From Alphaproteobacteria bacterium (GTDB lineage: Bacteria; Pseudomonadota; Alphaproteobacteria; Sphingomonadales; Kordiimonadaceae): a stretch of DNA of 64,000 nt. Within the stretch, counting starts at the first letter, position 1, and every line of letters begins with the position of its first letter. The notes under the pieces are model-generated. The model did not search any database. It was not told the DNA's origin and was given only the letters and a program-made list of their open reading frames with translations. Shown here piece after piece: positions 62,877-64,000 of the stretch. The translations under genes and the position numbers were made by a program. The stretch lies in the NCBI GenBank assembly GCA_013372975.1, contig JABXIS010000021.1:33232-97231 (forward strand). The letters run 5' to 3'.

Positions 62877-63728
62877 TTAACTTGGGATTATTTCCGCCAC
62901 AAGGTCAGATGGCTGCATTCCTGCTTTTCGCATGCTTTCAAGGGTCACGGATTTATTGCGCTTGGCGAAGCGTTCGCCGTGTTCGTCCAGCAGCAGGCCG
63001 TGGTGGTGATAGATGGGGGGCTCGTATCCCAATAATTTTTGCAGCACCACATGAATATGGGTGGCGTGAAAGAGGTCTTCCCCGCGGATGATGTGGGTGA
63101 TGCCCTGCAGGGCATCGTCCACCACCACAGACAGATGATAGCTGGTGGGCGTATCCTTGCGCGCCAGCACCACGTCACCCAGTTCCTTTGGCGTTGCTTT
63201 GATTGTCCCCCGAATTTCATCCTGCCATACGAGCGGTTCGCAAATATGCGCGAGCGCAGCTTCAAGGTTCAGCCGCCAGGCATGCGGTGCGCCATCAGCC
63301 AGAAGGGCATCAGCATCCTCACGTCCTCGGCAAATGCCGGGGTAGATCGGGCCGTCCGGGCCGTGGGGCGCGGTCTCGGCCGCGTCAATTTCGCGCTGGA
63401 TGTCCTTTCGGGTGCAAAAGCATGGGTACACAAGCCCCATGGCTTTCAGCCGATCGAGGGCGTTTTGATAGTCGGCGAAATGTTCGCTTTGGCGCCTCAC
63501 GGGTTCTTCCCATGTCAGGCCAAGCCATTTCAGGTCTTCGAAAATGCCGGCAACAAATTCGTTTCGGCACCGAACTGTATCAATGTCTTCAATGCGTAGC
63601 AGGAACCGGCCACCTTCATCGCGCGCACGACCGAAGGCCAAAAGGGCCGAATAGGCATGGCCCTTGTGCAGCCGTCCTGTGGGACTGGGGGCGAAGCGGG
63701 TCACCAGTTGTTGTGCGTCATCCTTCAT
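62877..63728 (-). CDS. gluQ: Glutamyl-Q tRNA(Asp) synthetase
   Basis: 283 aa class I synthetase paralog lacking the anticodon-binding domain. RFAPSPTGRLHKGHAYSAL contains the HIGH-like HKGH, and FAKRNKSV the KMSKS-like loop. YPCFCTRKD and YPGICRGR supply a Cys set for zinc. GluQ puts glutamate onto queuosine 34 of tRNA(Asp). The truncated length separates it from GltX. Confidence 0.93.
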   Translation of the reverse strand: MKDDAQQLVTRFAPSPTGRLHKGHAYSALLAFGRARDEGGRFLLRIEDIDTVRCRNEFVAGIFEDLKWLGLTWEEPVRRQSEHFADYQNALDRLKAMGLVYPCFCTRKDIQREIDAAETAPHGPDGPIYPGICRGREDADALLADGAPHAWRLNLEAALAHICEPLVWQDEIRGTIKATPKELGDVVLARKDTPTSYHLSVVVDDALQGITHIIRGEDLFHATHIHVVLQKLLGYEPPIYHHHGLLLDEHGERFAKRNKSVTLESMRKAGMQPSDLVAEIIPS

Positions 63729-63796
63729 GGGCGCACTTTAGAAAAAAGGTAGGGGAAAGGAAATGCCTGATTGCGCTTTGTGTTGTGCGGGTGAGG

Positions 63797-64000
63797 CTAG
63801 GCCGATGCCCGCCCTTCCATGGCGTCTGCGATGGCGTCTGCCAATTCATCGGGATCGATCGGTTTGCCGACATAGCCGTTCATGCCTGCCGCCATGTAGG
63901 TACTTTTGGCATCTTCCATGATGTCAGCCGTAAGCGCGATGATGGGAATGTCTGCGATGGCACCGGAAAGGCCGCGAATGGCCTTTGTGGCATCGGTGCC
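63797..64000 (-). CDS. Receiver-domain protein, 3' end only
   Basis: The last 67 codons of a protein cut by the window edge. ADIPIIALTADIMEDAKSTY and AAGMNGYVGKPIDPDELADAI are the late beta4-alpha5 part of a response-regulator receiver, with the conserved Thr and Lys. The style fits a hybrid histidine kinase or a stand-alone regulator; the upstream part is not visible. Stop codon at 63797. Confidence 0.82.
   Translation of the reverse strand, partial: GTDATKAIRGLSGAIADIPIIALTADIMEDAKSTYMAAGMNGYVGKPIDPDELADAIADAMEGRASA

Noticed and set aside
1..64000. tRNA or rRNA genes, prophage or insertion sequences
   Set aside because: No convincing T-arm plus acceptor pattern, integrase, transposase or terminal inverted repeats were seen by eye; a covariance scan would settle tRNAs.

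Overview
The window is a gene-dense, moderately GC-rich bacterial chromosome segment with no tRNA or rRNA genes, no insertion sequence and no CRISPR array. CpdR, a PhaR repressor, PAS_5 and DUF2336 proteins, short one-domain flagellins, an SRP RNA directly before dnaX, and ETF/acyl-CoA genes all point to Alphaproteobacteria. A free-living aquatic lineage such as Kordiimonadales or Rhodospirillales-like groups would fit, but that finer placement is inference.

Layout. 1-2.4 kb: two paralogous PAS_5 proteins and nudC. 2.4-6 kb: SRP RNA with its terminator, then dnaX-ybaB-(CdiI_2-like immunity protein)-(GIY-YIG)-recR. 6-8.7 kb: an asparagine-synthase-like protein without the glutaminase Cys, a GFA protein, and an unknown. 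8.8-14.7 kb: dapD-dapE, a HAD nucleotidase, and a coupled diguanylate cyclase/DUF2336 pair. 14.7-24.5 kb: a repeat-rich type I secretion substrate, argB, membrane proteins, an MFS/CDF pair, a metallo-desuccinylase relative, hemH, an HxlR regulator with duplicated palindromic operators, a copper chaperone, and pip. 24.5-27.2 kb: a three-gene glycerophosphotransferase / nucleotidyltransferase / HAD cluster. 27.5-31.1 kb: the Mla-type lipid ABC transporter operon. 31-36.9 kb: MFS, phaR and a short PHA-synthase-like hydrolase with a coupled micro-ORF, methyltransferase, GST, RraA. 36.9-39.8 kb: two tandem flagellins and an AraC regulator. 39.8-44.4 kb: metX-metW diverging from hisC-prephenate dehydrogenase-LysE. 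44.5-46.7 kb: a large RTX repeat protein. 46.7-50.9 kb: SDR, DUF2125, YdcF, ftsEX. 51-56.7 kb: a Zn-ribbon/DUF3426 protein, hpt, cpdR, then lysA-lptM-argH facing them, and tlpA. 56.7-64 kb: GSTs, an ApbE-like protein behind a Fur-box-like site, hydroxybutyryl-CoA dehydrogenase, etfBA, a corrinoid adenosyltransferase, a HIG1 protein, gluQ, and the truncated 3' end of a receiver-domain protein.

Most of the window is core metabolism: lysine/DAP, arginine, methionine, histidine/aromatic amino acids, heme, fatty-acid or PHA redox, cell division, and outer-membrane lipid transport. The less ordinary parts are the two type I secretion substrates that share a C-terminal module, the teichoic-acid-like transferase cluster, the double-operator HxlR module, the metX leader with two mutually exclusive hairpins, the micro-ORF coupled to the PhaC-like gene, and the lone CdiI_2-like gene inside the dnaX-recR operon. 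No wholly new multi-gene system can be proven from sequence alone; the best candidates are given as findings.
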